DNA of 64,000 bases. Origin: Nitrospirillum sp034653355 (lineage in GTDB: Bacteria > Pseudomonadota > Alphaproteobacteria > Azospirillales > Azospirillaceae). The stretch is taken from positions 620,001 through 684,000 of the forward strand of contig NZ_JAYEER010000003.1 in the NCBI RefSeq assembly GCF_034653355.1, in the 5' to 3' direction. Made by a program: the position numbers and the translations under genes. This document shows positions 17,630 through 26,674 of this stretch, in pieces; positions within the stretch are counted from its first letter, which is position 1; the number at the start of each line of letters is the position of its first letter. The notes under the pieces were generated by a model that searched no databases, was not told the DNA's origin, and saw only the letters and a list, made by a program, of their open reading frames with translations.

Positions 17630-19114
17630 ATGGCTTATGGACAGGCGCCTGTCGCCTTGAAGACCAAGCTGGGCTACGCCATCGGTGACTTGGGCCTGAA
17701 CCTGCACTGGCAGGCGATGACCCTGTTCCTGGCCTATTTCCAGACGGATGTGCAGGGCGTGCCCCCGGTGTGGGTGGGCGTGGGTTTCCTGGTGGCCGCC
17801 ATCGCCGACGGCCTGGCCAATCCCCTGATGGGCGTGTGGGCCGACCGCACCAGCACGCGCCTGGGTCGCTACCGCCCCTTCATCCTGTGGGGCGGCGTGC
17901 CGCTGGGCGCCGTCATGGCCGCCTGCTTCACCGCACCCGGCTTCGGTCAGGGCGGCCTGATCGCCTACGCCATCCTCAGCCACATGGCGTGGCGGGGCGT
18001 CTACACCATCGTCTCCATCCCCTATGCCTCGCTGTCCGCCCGCATCACCCAGGACGCGGAGGAACGGTCCAGCCTGACCGGCTATCGCATGACCTGCGCC
18101 TTCATCGGCGGCATCACCGTGTCCTTCCTGCTGCCGGCCCTGGCCGCCCGCGTCGACCGCATGGCGACGGGCGGACATGGCGGCGCCTATGGCGGTTTGG
18201 GCTACAGCGTCAGCGGCCTGGTGGTGGGCGCCCTGTCCGTCGCCCTGTTCTGGCTATGCGCCGCCGTGGTGAAGGAAGATCCGTGGCCGGCCCTGACGCC
18301 GGCCTCACGCTCCACCCTTGACAGCGATGTCATCGGATTCCTGCGCACGCTGGGCCGCTCCGGCCCGCTGATGCGCCTGCTGGTGTCCATCGGCCTCATC
18401 CAGGTGGCGGGCGCCCTGCAGTTCCGCAACCTGGTCTATTTCTTCAAATACGACGTGGGCGACATGGACCTGGCCGCCTACGCCATGCCCGCCTTCTCCG
18501 CCGCCAGCGCCATCAGCGTGCCCTTCTGGGTGTGGCTATCGCGCCGCCGCAGCAAAAAGGTGTCGTGGCAGCTGGGCACGGGCCTGGCGGCCCTGGCGTC
18601 GCTGGCCTTCCTGATGGTGCCCAGCACCCAGCCGGCCCTGGCGGTGGCGGCCATCGCCGCCCTGTTCGTGGGCTGCACCGTCCACGCCGTGGGCTTCTGG
18701 GCCATGCTGCCCGACCTGGTCGACTACAACGAATGGCGCTTCGGCCGCCGGGACGAGGCCAAGATATTCGGCGTGGCCTCGCTGGCGCAGAAGGTGGCGC
18801 TGGGCCTGGCCGGCGCGCTGCTGGGCTGGCTGTTGTCCGCCATCGGCTTCGTGCCCAACGCCACCCAGTCGGCGGAAACGCTGAGCGGCCTGCGCCAACT
18901 GATGTCGCTGTTGCCCTGCGGGCTGTTCGTCACCACCCTGGCGCTGATGGCGGGCTACCCCCTGGACGGAGCCCTGCACCGGCGGATCGTGGAGGACCTG
19001 GACCGGCGGGCCGAGGGTGTCGTGGAGCCGGTGCCGGCCAACAGCCCGGGCAAGGAGCCGGCGGCGAACGGGCACGCGGGACCCGGCCATCAGGCGCGCG
19101 GCGCCCGGGTTTGA
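17630..19114 (+). CDS. GPH-family sugar:cation symporter (MFS)
   Basis: This 494-aa membrane protein starts KLGYAIGDLGLNLHWQAMTLFLAYF and carries ADRTSTRLGRYRPFILWG, both typical of the glycoside-pentoside-hexuronide:cation symporter family (MelB-like), with about 12 hydrophobic segments. GGGGGGAAG precedes the ATG. It is divergent from the second LacI gene and is the third inner-membrane sugar transporter of the locus. The substrate is probably an oligosaccharide or glycoside released or admitted through the TonB receptor; this is contextual inference. Confidence 0.9.
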   Translation: MAYGQAPVALKTKLGYAIGDLGLNLHWQAMTLFLAYFQTDVQGVPPVWVGVGFLVAAIADGLANPLMGVWADRTSTRLGRYRPFILWGGVPLGAVMAACFTAPGFGQGGLIAYAILSHMAWRGVYTIVSIPYASLSARITQDAEERSSLTGYRMTCAFIGGITVSFLLPALAARVDRMATGGHGGAYGGLGYSVSGLVVGALSVALFWLCAAVVKEDPWPALTPASRSTLDSDVIGFLRTLGRSGPLMRLLVSIGLIQVAGALQFRNLVYFFKYDVGDMDLAAYAMPAFSAASAISVPFWVWLSRRRSKKVSWQLGTGLAALASLAFLMVPSTQPALAVAAIAALFVGCTVHAVGFWAMLPDLVDYNEWRFGRRDEAKIFGVASLAQKVALGLAGALLGWLLSAIGFVPNATQSAETLSGLRQLMSLLPCGLFVTTLALMAGYPLDGALHRRIVEDLDRRAEGVVEPVPANSPGKEPAANGHAGPGHQARGARV

Positions 19115-19132
19115 GGTACCATCTCCCTGTTG

Positions 19133-20041
19133 ATGGAACCAGTCCCTGGACCCCGCATGATCGCATTTCCGGGCACGGGCGCACACGCCGCCCTCACCGC
19201 CGCCAAACCAGCCTGGACCCGGCACGGCCCCGACCTTCTGGCGATCGGCCTGGTATTCCTGGCCTACACCGTGACCCTGTGGCAGGCGCACGGTGCGGGC
19301 CTGGGCGCGTCCGTCATCGGCGCCGCCGCCAATACGATACCCGTGGTCATCTTTGGAGCCTTGGCCCGGGACGTCATCGTCAAGCGGCTGCTGGGCCGGC
19401 CGCCGCTTTTCCAGGCCGTGGGCCACATCGCCTTGTGCGCCGCCTTTTCCCTGCTGTCCCTGTGGCTGCTGGTCGTGCTGCTGGGCATGGCTGACGGCCT
19501 GTCACCGACCGATTTCTCCGTCCGTTCCTTTTCCGGCGCCGGCATGGTCTGGCAGGGTCTGGAGGACGTGACCACCTACGCCGTCCTCGCGGCGCTGACC
19601 TATGCCCGCTTCACCCGACCGGCGCCCATGGTCCCGCCTGTGATCCCGCCCGTGGCCCCAGTGGAACAACCGGCAGCCCATGCCCCACCACCCACCAGCC
19701 CCGCACCCGCGCCGGAACCCGCGCGCATCTTCGTTCGAGATGGGGAGGACATACGTCCCCTCGACCTCGGCGGCGTGGCGTGCATCGGCGGGGCGGACGA
19801 CTATGTGGAGGTGACCACCGCCACGGCCAAGCACCTGGTGCGCATGACGCTGGCGGAGTTCGAGCGCAACCTGGACCCGGCACGTTTCGCCCGGGTCCAT
19901 CGCTCCTGGATCGTCAATCTGGACTGCGTGGAAAGGATGGAGCCCGCCGGCGGCGGCCGCATGCTGCTGCATCTGAGCACAGGCCACATCGTGCCCGCCA
20001 GCCGCGCCGGCACCAAGCTGCTGCGGGATCGTATCATCTGA
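19133..20041 (+). CDS. Membrane-anchored LytTR DNA-binding regulator
   Basis: The N-terminal half has four predicted transmembrane helices (for example LLAIGLVFLAYTVTLW, SVIGAAANTIPVVIFGALA, HIALCAAFSLLSLWLLVVLL), followed by a Pro-rich linker and a C-terminal LytTR domain of about 95 residues (GGADDYVEVTTATAKHLVRM, RVHRSWIVNLDCVERMEP). Proteins with this build act as DNA-binding regulators attached to the membrane without a receiver domain. The start is uncertain: ATG 19133 or ATG 19157. It lies 18 nt after the symporter and 113 nt before a CocE-type hydrolase. Targets are unknown. Confidence 0.85.
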   Translation: MEPVPGPRMIAFPGTGAHAALTAAKPAWTRHGPDLLAIGLVFLAYTVTLWQAHGAGLGASVIGAAANTIPVVIFGALARDVIVKRLLGRPPLFQAVGHIALCAAFSLLSLWLLVVLLGMADGLSPTDFSVRSFSGAGMVWQGLEDVTTYAVLAALTYARFTRPAPMVPPVIPPVAPVEQPAAHAPPPTSPAPAPEPARIFVRDGEDIRPLDLGGVACIGGADDYVEVTTATAKHLVRMTLAEFERNLDPARFARVHRSWIVNLDCVERMEPAGGGRMLLHLSTGHIVPASRAGTKLLRDRII

Positions 20042-20154
20042 CGATCATTTGGCCGACAGCCCGGTGCCGTTCACCGCACGCCGGCAGCCTTTCACCGAAT
20101 TTCCAGCGCCCCCGTTCGGCCCGCGTCTATCGCTCGGACGAATGGAGACGCCGA

Positions 20155-22386
20155 ATGCCCCTCTTCCCACGCCGCCTGGCGATGGCCCTCAGCCTCGCCT
20201 TCATTCTGCCCGTGACCCCAGCCACCGCTGGTCAGGCCACCGCCTTGGCCGACGCGGAAACGCTGATCGCCGGCCACGCCGCAACCTCCGCCGCCGACCT
20301 GACCACGCTCTACCGCCTGCAACTCGCCGCCAACCGCTACACGGACGGGGAGGCGACACTGGACAGGTTGCAGGCGCTGTACGACCGGACGGAACCCGGC
20401 CGCGCCAATGGCCTGCTTCCCTGGCGCGTCTATGCCCGCGCCCGCCTGTACGCCCAGGCGTACGACGATCCGCAGGCCGCCTTTCCCGCCGCCTTCACCC
20501 AGGCCTTCACCGAGCTGTACGCCAGCCTGCCTGACCGCCGCATGGCCGACGTCCTGCCGTGGTGGACCGTAAACTTCGGCCGGCTGCGCGCCGAGGCCGA
20601 CCGCACGGCCGCCGCCTGCGGCGGCACCCCCCTGGCGACCTGCCCCACCGGGGACCAGGCGGTCGCCGCTCGGGAGGCGTTGACCGCCTGGGAAGCGATG
20701 GCGGCGCTGGCCCCGCGCCTGGTGCGCGCCGATGCGGAGCGGCGGTTCATCATCGACGACCAACTGCTGGTGCCCACGCCTGACAGCGCCCAGATCGCGC
20801 TGATCGTTGTGCGCCCCCGCACCGTGACCGGCGACAAGCTGGTGGCGCTGCTCAACTTCACCATCTACGCCCGGGATGACTGGAGCCTCGCCGACGCGGT
20901 GAAAATGGCGGCGTACGGCTATGCCGGTGCCGTCGCATACACCCGGGGCAAGGGACGCGGCCCTGGATCCGCCGTGCCTTACATCCATGACGGCGCGGAC
21001 GCCGCCACTGTGATCGGCTGGCTGGCACGGCAGGACTGGAGCGACGGCCGCGTCGGCATGTTCAGCGGCAGCTACAACGCCTCCACCCAATGGGCGGCGG
21101 CGAAACACCACCCGCCGGCGCTGAAGGCCATCGCCACCAACGCCAGCAACGCGCCCGGCATCGACACGCCCATGCGGGGCAACGTGTTCCAGAGCTTCGT
21201 CTACCCATGGCCGCTCTACACCACCGACCTCAAGGGCCTGGACGACCGGACCTATGACGATCCCGCCCGGTGGCAGGGGCTGGAGCGCCGGTGGTACGCC
21301 AGCGGCCGGCCTTATCGCGACCTGGACAAGATCGATGGCACGTCCAACCCGGTGTTCGACGCCTGGCTGGACCACCCCGCCTATGACGCCTACTGGCAAC
21401 GCCTGCTGCCCTATGGGCCGGAGTTCGCCGACGTGGACATCCCCGTGTTCGTGGAGACCGGCTATTACGACGGTGGCATGGTCGGGGCGCTGTATTACCT
21501 TGAACAGCACTACCGCCATCGCCCCACGGCCGACCATCGGCTGCTGGTCGGCCCTTATCACCACACCGCCATGCAGGCCGGCGTCCTGCCGGTCATCGAC
21601 GGCTACACCATCGATCCCGCCGCCCGCGTCGACCTGCAGGCCATACGCCTGCGATGGTTCGATCACGTCTTTCACGGCACCCCCCTGCCGGAGGTGCTGA
21701 GCGACCGCATCAATTTCCAGGTGATGGGTGCGAACCGGTGGCGGCACGTCGCCAGCCTGTCGCGGATGGCCACACGGTCCCTGCGGCTTTATCTGACCAG
21801 CCGCCGGGAGGGCGGCCATTTCCGCTTCAGCCGAAGCCCGCCGGCGGAGGGACAGGCGGGGCCGGAACTGACGGTCGATTTCGCCGATCGCGGCGACGTG
21901 GCGTACCAGCCCCCGGCGGATGGCCCGGACACGCGCAACGCCCTGGTTTTCACCACGGCGCCGCTGTCCGCCGCCACCGAGGTGGATGGCCTGTTCCAGG
22001 GCCGCCTTGTCCTGCGCGCCAACAAGCGCGACCTCGACCTTGCCGTGGATTTCTATGAGCAGCGCGCGGACGGGCGCACCCTGCCGCTGGCCTCATATCT
22101 GGGCCGGGCGAGCTATATGGCGAACCGCACGAGGCGCCACTTGCTGACACCGGGGGGCCGGACGGTGCTGGAATTTCAAAGCCAGACGGTGACGGCCCGC
22201 CTGCTGGCGCCGGGCAGCCGCATCATCGCCGTGGTGGGCGTGCCCAAGCGCCCGGACATGCAGATCAATTACGGCACCGGCAAGGACGTCAGCGACGAGT
22301 TCATCGCCGACGCCCGCATCCCGTTGCGCGTCCGCTTCCTGCCCGGCAGCTACCTGCGGCTGGGAACACGTCCGCCTGGCGATTAA
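20155..22386 (+). CDS. CocE/NonD family hydrolase (X-Pro dipeptidyl-peptidase-like), secreted
   Basis: A 743-aa alpha/beta-hydrolase of the CocE/NonD group. The signal peptide is MPLFPRRLAMALSLAFILPV with cleavage near ATAG. The nucleophile region reads GMFSGSYNASTQWAAA, with the Ser-Tyr pair typical of the family although the flanking Gly pattern is relaxed. The C-terminal part forms the jelly-roll X-Pro-DPP domain (PDMQINYGTGKDVSDEFI). The first 130 residues form an extra helical region not usual in CocE. ATG 20155 is chosen because GGAG lies 9 nt upstream. Peptide or ester bond cleavage in the periplasm is likely; substrate unknown. Confidence 0.85.
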   Translation: MPLFPRRLAMALSLAFILPVTPATAGQATALADAETLIAGHAATSAADLTTLYRLQLAANRYTDGEATLDRLQALYDRTEPGRANGLLPWRVYARARLYAQAYDDPQAAFPAAFTQAFTELYASLPDRRMADVLPWWTVNFGRLRAEADRTAAACGGTPLATCPTGDQAVAAREALTAWEAMAALAPRLVRADAERRFIIDDQLLVPTPDSAQIALIVVRPRTVTGDKLVALLNFTIYARDDWSLADAVKMAAYGYAGAVAYTRGKGRGPGSAVPYIHDGADAATVIGWLARQDWSDGRVGMFSGSYNASTQWAAAKHHPPALKAIATNASNAPGIDTPMRGNVFQSFVYPWPLYTTDLKGLDDRTYDDPARWQGLERRWYASGRPYRDLDKIDGTSNPVFDAWLDHPAYDAYWQRLLPYGPEFADVDIPVFVETGYYDGGMVGALYYLEQHYRHRPTADHRLLVGPYHHTAMQAGVLPVIDGYTIDPAARVDLQAIRLRWFDHVFHGTPLPEVLSDRINFQVMGANRWRHVASLSRMATRSLRLYLTSRREGGHFRFSRSPPAEGQAGPELTVDFADRGDVAYQPPADGPDTRNALVFTTAPLSAATEVDGLFQGRLVLRANKRDLDLAVDFYEQRADGRTLPLASYLGRASYMANRTRRHLLTPGGRTVLEFQSQTVTARLLAPGSRIIAVVGVPKRPDMQINYGTGKDVSDEFIADARIPLRVRFLPGSYLRLGTRPPGD

Positions 22387-22390
22387 GCCT

Positions 22391-22888
22391 TCAAGCCTTG
22401 GGCGGCCGGGGGTCGAACACCAGGCAGGTGGTGGTGCCGTGGGCCAGCAGCCGGCCCTCGGCGTCGATCAGGCGGCCTTCGGAGGTGGCGGTGCGGCCGC
22501 CGCTGTGGATGACGCGGCCCTCGGCCCGCACAGGGCCCGTCGCCTCCGTCACCGCGCGGATGTAGTTGATCTTCAGTTCCAGCGTGGTGTAGCCGCGCCC
22601 GCCGGTCAGCGTGGTCTGCACGGCACAGGCCATGCAGCTGTCCAGCAGGGTGGCGATCCAGCCGCCGTGGACCGAGCCGATGGGATTGTAGTAGGCGTGG
22701 GCCGGCGTGCCGGTGAAGACGGCGTAGCCCTGTTCGGCATGGCTGAGCGTGAAGCCCAAGGTGTGGGAGATGGGCGGCGGCGGCAGGTCGCCCGCCATCA
22801 TGGCGCGCAAGAAATCCAGCCCGTCCATGCGGGCCAGCGCCGCCATGCGCTCCGCCTCACCCACCTGCTTCTCTTCCGGGGCCGTCAT
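22391..22888 (-). CDS. PaaI-family (hotdog) thioesterase
   Basis: The 165-residue protein matches the PaaI/4HBT hotdog fold: HAYYNPIGSVHGGWIATLLD contains the HGG motif of the long helix, and RGYTTLELKINYIRAV forms the following strands. Start was set at ATG 22888 because AGAGGA lies 5 nt upstream. It would hydrolyse acyl- or aryl-CoA thioesters in the cytoplasm. It is convergent with the CocE-type gene (4-nt gap) and divergent from ppk2; neither suggests a specific pathway. Confidence 0.9.
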   Translation of the reverse strand: MTAPEEKQVGEAERMAALARMDGLDFLRAMMAGDLPPPPISHTLGFTLSHAEQGYAVFTGTPAHAYYNPIGSVHGGWIATLLDSCMACAVQTTLTGGRGYTTLELKINYIRAVTEATGPVRAEGRVIHSGGRTATSEGRLIDAEGRLLAHGTTTCLVFDPRPPKA

Positions 22889-23074
22889 CGCCGTCCTCTT
22901 CACATCGGATACCGCACCGCGCCGATCCTGCCCCTGAAGCTATCATTATGCAAGTTTCATAAGTGCTGTGGCATTGACATGGCGCAAGGATGGGGCGCCC
23001 CATTCAGGAACAAGGTGCTTGGCAAGGAACCACAACGGTTCACCCGCACACATTACTGGGAGGCCTGACACGCC

Positions 23075-24058
23075 ATGGCCGGCAAGTCCAAGAAGCACGC
23101 GAACCAGAACACGCAGCACACGAACGGCGCCGCCCCCGGCGGCGAGGCGGGGGAGCCCGCGCCGGAAGAGCTGGCGGACATCAGCCCGGCCCCGCCGCTG
23201 GACGGCGAAATCCTGCGCAACGCCAAGGAACACAAGCGCATCGAGGACCGCTGGAACATCCTGGGCCCGGGCAAGCCGGGCCGGCCGCCCAAGCACTACA
23301 AGTACGTGGAAGAGCTGGCGCGCCTGCAGTTCGAGCTGCTGAAGCTGCAGGAATGGGTGCGCATCCAGGGCCTGAAGGTGGTGGTGCTGTTCGAGGGGCG
23401 CGACGCCGCCGGCAAGGGCGGGGTGATCAAGCGCATCACCGAAAGCCTGAACCCCCGCATCTGCCGCGTGGTGGCCCTGGGCACGCCCACGGAGCGGGAG
23501 AAGGGCCAGTGGTACTTCCAGCGCTATGTCCAGCATCTGCCCGGCCAAGGCGAGATGATCCTGTTCGACCGCAGCTGGTACAACCGTGCCGGTGTCGAGA
23601 AGGTCATGGGCTTCTGCACCGAGGATGAGTACCAGGAGTTCCTGCGCGCCTGCCCCCTGTTCGAGGAGATGCTGGTGAAGTCCGGCGTCATCCTGATCAA
23701 GTACTGGTTCTCGGTCAGCGATGAGGAGCAGGAGAAGCGCTTCGTGGAGCGCATGCACAACCCCATGAAGCGTTGGAAGCTGTCACCCATGGATTTGGAG
23801 TCGCGCGGCCGCTGGGTGGAATATTCCAAGGCCAAGGACGTGATGCTGGCCCACACCGACCATGCCCACGCGCCCTGGTACATCGTCGACGCCGACAACA
23901 AAAAGAAGGCGCGCCTGAACTGCATCGCCCACCTGCTGCACCAGATTCCCTACAAGGATCTGAGCCCGGTGGAACTGCCCCTGCCCCCGCGCCAGCCGGA
24001 CAACGGCTACAAGCGGCCCAAGAAGTCGACGCAACACTGGGTGAATGAGGGGTATTGA
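23075..24058 (+). CDS. ppk2: Polyphosphate kinase 2
   Basis: This 327-aa protein is a class I (single-domain) PPK2, which transfers phosphate between polyphosphate and nucleoside diphosphates. The Walker A segment GRDAAGKGG is at residues 108-116, the Walker B-like FDRSWYNRAGVE at 164-175, and the lid region WKLSPMDLESRGRW follows. The first 45 residues are low-complexity and Lys/Ala/Gly-rich, probably disordered. GGGAGG precedes the ATG. It ends before a convergent class II aldolase gene, with a hairpin between them. Confidence 0.95.
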   Translation: MAGKSKKHANQNTQHTNGAAPGGEAGEPAPEELADISPAPPLDGEILRNAKEHKRIEDRWNILGPGKPGRPPKHYKYVEELARLQFELLKLQEWVRIQGLKVVVLFEGRDAAGKGGVIKRITESLNPRICRVVALGTPTEREKGQWYFQRYVQHLPGQGEMILFDRSWYNRAGVEKVMGFCTEDEYQEFLRACPLFEEMLVKSGVILIKYWFSVSDEEQEKRFVERMHNPMKRWKLSPMDLESRGRWVEYSKAKDVMLAHTDHAHAPWYIVDADNKKKARLNCIAHLLHQIPYKDLSPVELPLPPRQPDNGYKRPKKSTQHWVNEGY

Positions 24059-24066
24059 TAGAGGAT

Positions 24067-24092
24067 GGGCGAGGACGTCGGCCCCCTCGCCC
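24067..24092. terminator. Hairpin between convergent ppk2 and aldolase genes
   Basis: GGGCGAGG (24067-24074) pairs with CCTCGCCC (24085-24092) around a 10-nt loop. It sits in the 44-nt gap between two convergent genes. No T-tract follows, so it is a plausible but not typical terminator. Confidence 0.45.
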
Positions 24093-24102
24093 GACTCCGT
24101 CC

Positions 24103-24891
24103 TCAGTCCTGAAACCCCGGCATCTGGCGGCCCAGCCGGCGCAGCAGGGCCGGCCAGACCAGCAGGTTGGCGGCCTGGGACACGCCCATGCGGCTGATGT
24201 GGATATTACGCTCGATGGCTTCATGGGCGGCGGGGTAGAGCGGCCGGCCCATGGTGAGCGTGCGCACCTGCATGGTGCAGGACCGTTCCAGGAAATACAT
24301 GCGGGTGAACGCCTCCGCCACCGTGCGGCCCACCGTCAGGGTGCCGTGGTTGCGCAACAGCATGGTGTTCTTGGTGCCCAGGTCACGCTGCAGGCGCGGG
24401 CGCTCGTCATGCTCGAACGCCACGCCTTCGTAATCGTGATAGGCCAGGTCGTCGATCACCAGCTGCGCCGTCTGGTTCAGGGGTAGCAGCCCTTCCTCCA
24501 GGGTGGAGACCGCCGTGCCATCGGCGGTGTGCAGGTGAAGCACGCAACCCGCGTCCTCGCGCACCTGGTGCACGGCGGAATGAATGGTGAAGCCCGCCGG
24601 ATTGACAGGGAAGCCGGTGTCCAGCACCACCTTGCCGTCCATGTCGACCTTCACCAGGCTGCTGGCCGTGATCTCTTCGAACAGCATGCCGTAGGGATTG
24701 ATGAGGAAATGGTGCTCCGGCCCCGGCACCCGGGCCGAAATGTGGGTGAACACCAGATCGTCCCAACCGAACAGGGCCACCAGCCGGTAGGCCGCGGCCA
24801 GATCGACGCGCGACCGCCATTCCTCGGCCGAGACGCGGTCACGCAAAGGCGGCTGGTCGGCGGGGGCCAGCGTGGGCGCGGTATCGAACAT
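24103..24891 (-). CDS. Class II aldolase/adducin family protein
   Basis: A 262-aa class II aldolase-fold protein. Zinc-binding histidines are visible in CVLHLHTADGTAVS and in the later RNHGTLTVGRTVAEAF segment; NPYGMLFEEITASSLVKVD is the usual substrate loop. GGGAGG precedes the ATG. It is divergent from the Crp/Fnr gene that starts the hydroxyacid cluster, so it may belong to that module. Members include fuculose-phosphate aldolases, decarboxylases and non-enzymatic adducin-like proteins; the exact activity cannot be told. Confidence 0.9.
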   Translation of the reverse strand: MFDTAPTLAPADQPPLRDRVSAEEWRSRVDLAAAYRLVALFGWDDLVFTHISARVPGPEHHFLINPYGMLFEEITASSLVKVDMDGKVVLDTGFPVNPAGFTIHSAVHQVREDAGCVLHLHTADGTAVSTLEEGLLPLNQTAQLVIDDLAYHDYEGVAFEHDERPRLQRDLGTKNTMLLRNHGTLTVGRTVAEAFTRMYFLERSCTMQVRTLTMGRPLYPAAHEAIERNIHISRMGVSQAANLLVWPALLRRLGRQMPGFQD

Positions 24892-24996
24892 GGGGTCCTC
24901 CCGGTGTTTTTGTGATAGCGACAGCCTACGCCCGGACGGCTTCCCAGAATGTCGCGAATTTGACAATCTGAGCCGAACCGTTTGGGGGATGCGAAG

Positions 24997-25676
24997 GTGG
25001 ACAAGCACGCGGCGGCCCAGGTGCTGGAGACGCGGGGGTGGCTGGCGGAGCAGCCGGCGGATCTGCGCGCCGAGATCCTGGCGCGGGGACGCCTGCGCAT
25101 TTACCCCGACGGCCAGGCGGTCTATCGCGGTGGCGACGCGCCGGATGGGCTGTACGCCCTGGTCACGGGCCGCATGCGCCTGGCCACGGTGCAGGAGGAC
25201 GGGCGGGAGGTGGTGATCCTGCATGCCGGGCCGGGGCATTGGTTCGGCGAGGTCTCCATGGTCGACGGCCTGCCCCGGGGGCAGACGGCGGTGGCGCGGG
25301 GGAAAGCGTGGTGCTGCACCTGACGGCCCAGGCCTTCGCGCAGATCGTCGGGGCCGATCCCCGCCGTTGGGCCAATTTCGCCGGCATCCTCAGCCGCCAC
25401 CTGCGTCAGGCCACGCATTACCTGGGGGAGGTGCTGGCCCTGCCCACGCCCCAGCGCACCGCCCGCCTGCTGGCCCTGCTGTGCCGGCTGGAGGAGGCGG
25501 GAAGCGGGCCGATGCTTCTGCCGTTGTCGCAGGAGGATCTGGCCGGCATGCTGGGCCTGAGCCGCCAGACCGCCAACCGGGCGCTAGGGCGGCTGGAGCG
25601 GGCGGGCCTGGTGCGCCGGGGCTATGGCGGCATCGAGGTGCGGGACGCAGGCCGGCTGGAGCGCTTTGTCGGTTAA
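24997..25676 (+). pseudogene. Crp/Fnr family regulator split by a one-base frameshift
   Basis: The first half (GTG start at 24997 with GGGGGAT upstream) encodes a cyclic-nucleotide-binding-type beta-roll (PDGQAVYRGGDAPDGLYALV, GHWFGEVSMVDGLPRGQTAV) and runs into a stop at 25321. The second half, in the -1 frame, resumes exactly with ESVVLHLTAQAF and ends in a Crp-type winged helix (LSQEDLAGMLGLSRQTANRA). The switch is at a run of five G at 25298-25302; a sixth G would give ARGESVVLHL and an intact protein of about 227 aa. Probably a sequence error or a very recent mutation. It would regulate the flanking aldolase or hydro-lyase genes. Confidence 0.8.
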
Positions 25677-25690
25677 AGGCGGGATGGGAC

Positions 25691-26602
25691 ATGGAAGTCG
25701 CGTGGCTGGAGGATTTCCTGGCGGTGGTGGCGCATGGCGGCTTTTCCCGCGCGGCGGAGAACCGCAACATCACCCAGCCGGCGCTGAGCCGGCGCATCCG
25801 CGCGCTGGAGGATTGGGTGGGCACGCCCCTGTTCCACCGCACCACCCACTCGGTGGAGCTGACCGCCGCGGGCGAGTCCTTCCAGGTGACGGCGGAGGAG
25901 ACGCTGCGCCGCCTGGCCAGCGGCCGGGATGAGGCGCGGGAGGTGGCGCAGGGCCATACCGAGCTGCTGCGCTTCGCCGCCACCAACGCCCTGTCGCTGA
26001 CCTTCTTCCCCGCCTGGCTGCGCCGGGTGGAGGCGACGCTGCCCTTCAACATCAACGTCCAGATGGTGGCCAACCATATGGAGATCTGCGAACGCATGAT
26101 GATCCAGGGCCAGTCGCAGTTCCTGCTGTGCCACCATTATCCGGCGGCCAGCACCCTGCTGGCGCCCGGCCAGTTCCGCTCCGTCCACATCGGTGACGAC
26201 GTGCTGGTGCCGGTCAGCGCGCCGGACGCGGCGGGGCGGCCGCTGCACACCCTGCCGGGCCATACCGACGCGCCCGTGGCCTATGTCGCCTATCGCCCGG
26301 AATCCGGCATGGGCCGCATCGTGGCGGCGGCGCTGGAGACGGCCCTGCCCGCTACGCACCTGAAGCCCACCTTCACCTCGCATCTGGCCAAGCTGCTGGT
26401 CACCATGGCGCTGGACGGACGCGGCCTGGGCTGGTCGCCGTTGAGCTTGGTGGCGGAACATCTGGAGCGGGGGGAACTGGTGCGCGCGGGCGACGACAGC
26501 TGGGACATCCCCATGGAAATCCACCTCTACCGGTCGCGCGCGCGGCAATCCGCCGTGGCGGAAAAGTTCTGGACGCATGTGGCCGGGTGTGCCGCCGCAT
26601 AA
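25691..26602 (+). CDS. LysR family regulator, HypT-like
   Basis: The 303-residue protein begins MEVAWLEDFLAVVAHGGFSR, with the helix-turn-helix SRAAENRNITQPALSRRIRA. The sequence style (WLEDFL, FSRAAENRNITQPALSRRIRALE) resembles the HypT/QseD subgroup of LysR proteins. The effector domain follows (HTELLRFAATNALSLTFFP). It lies 14 nt after the Crp/Fnr gene and 72 nt before the leuC-like gene on the same strand, so it may be the local regulator of the hydro-lyase and transporter genes. The ligand is unknown. Confidence 0.9.
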   Translation: MEVAWLEDFLAVVAHGGFSRAAENRNITQPALSRRIRALEDWVGTPLFHRTTHSVELTAAGESFQVTAEETLRRLASGRDEAREVAQGHTELLRFAATNALSLTFFPAWLRRVEATLPFNINVQMVANHMEICERMMIQGQSQFLLCHHYPAASTLLAPGQFRSVHIGDDVLVPVSAPDAAGRPLHTLPGHTDAPVAYVAYRPESGMGRIVAAALETALPATHLKPTFTSHLAKLLVTMALDGRGLGWSPLSLVAEHLERGELVRAGDDSWDIPMEIHLYRSRARQSAVAEKFWTHVAGCAAA

Positions 26603-26674
26603 GTTTATAACCACACGGCATTGGGCGAAGGCCGGGGCGGCTTCCATAGTGGTTTCCATAGGGAGAAGCCGCAT

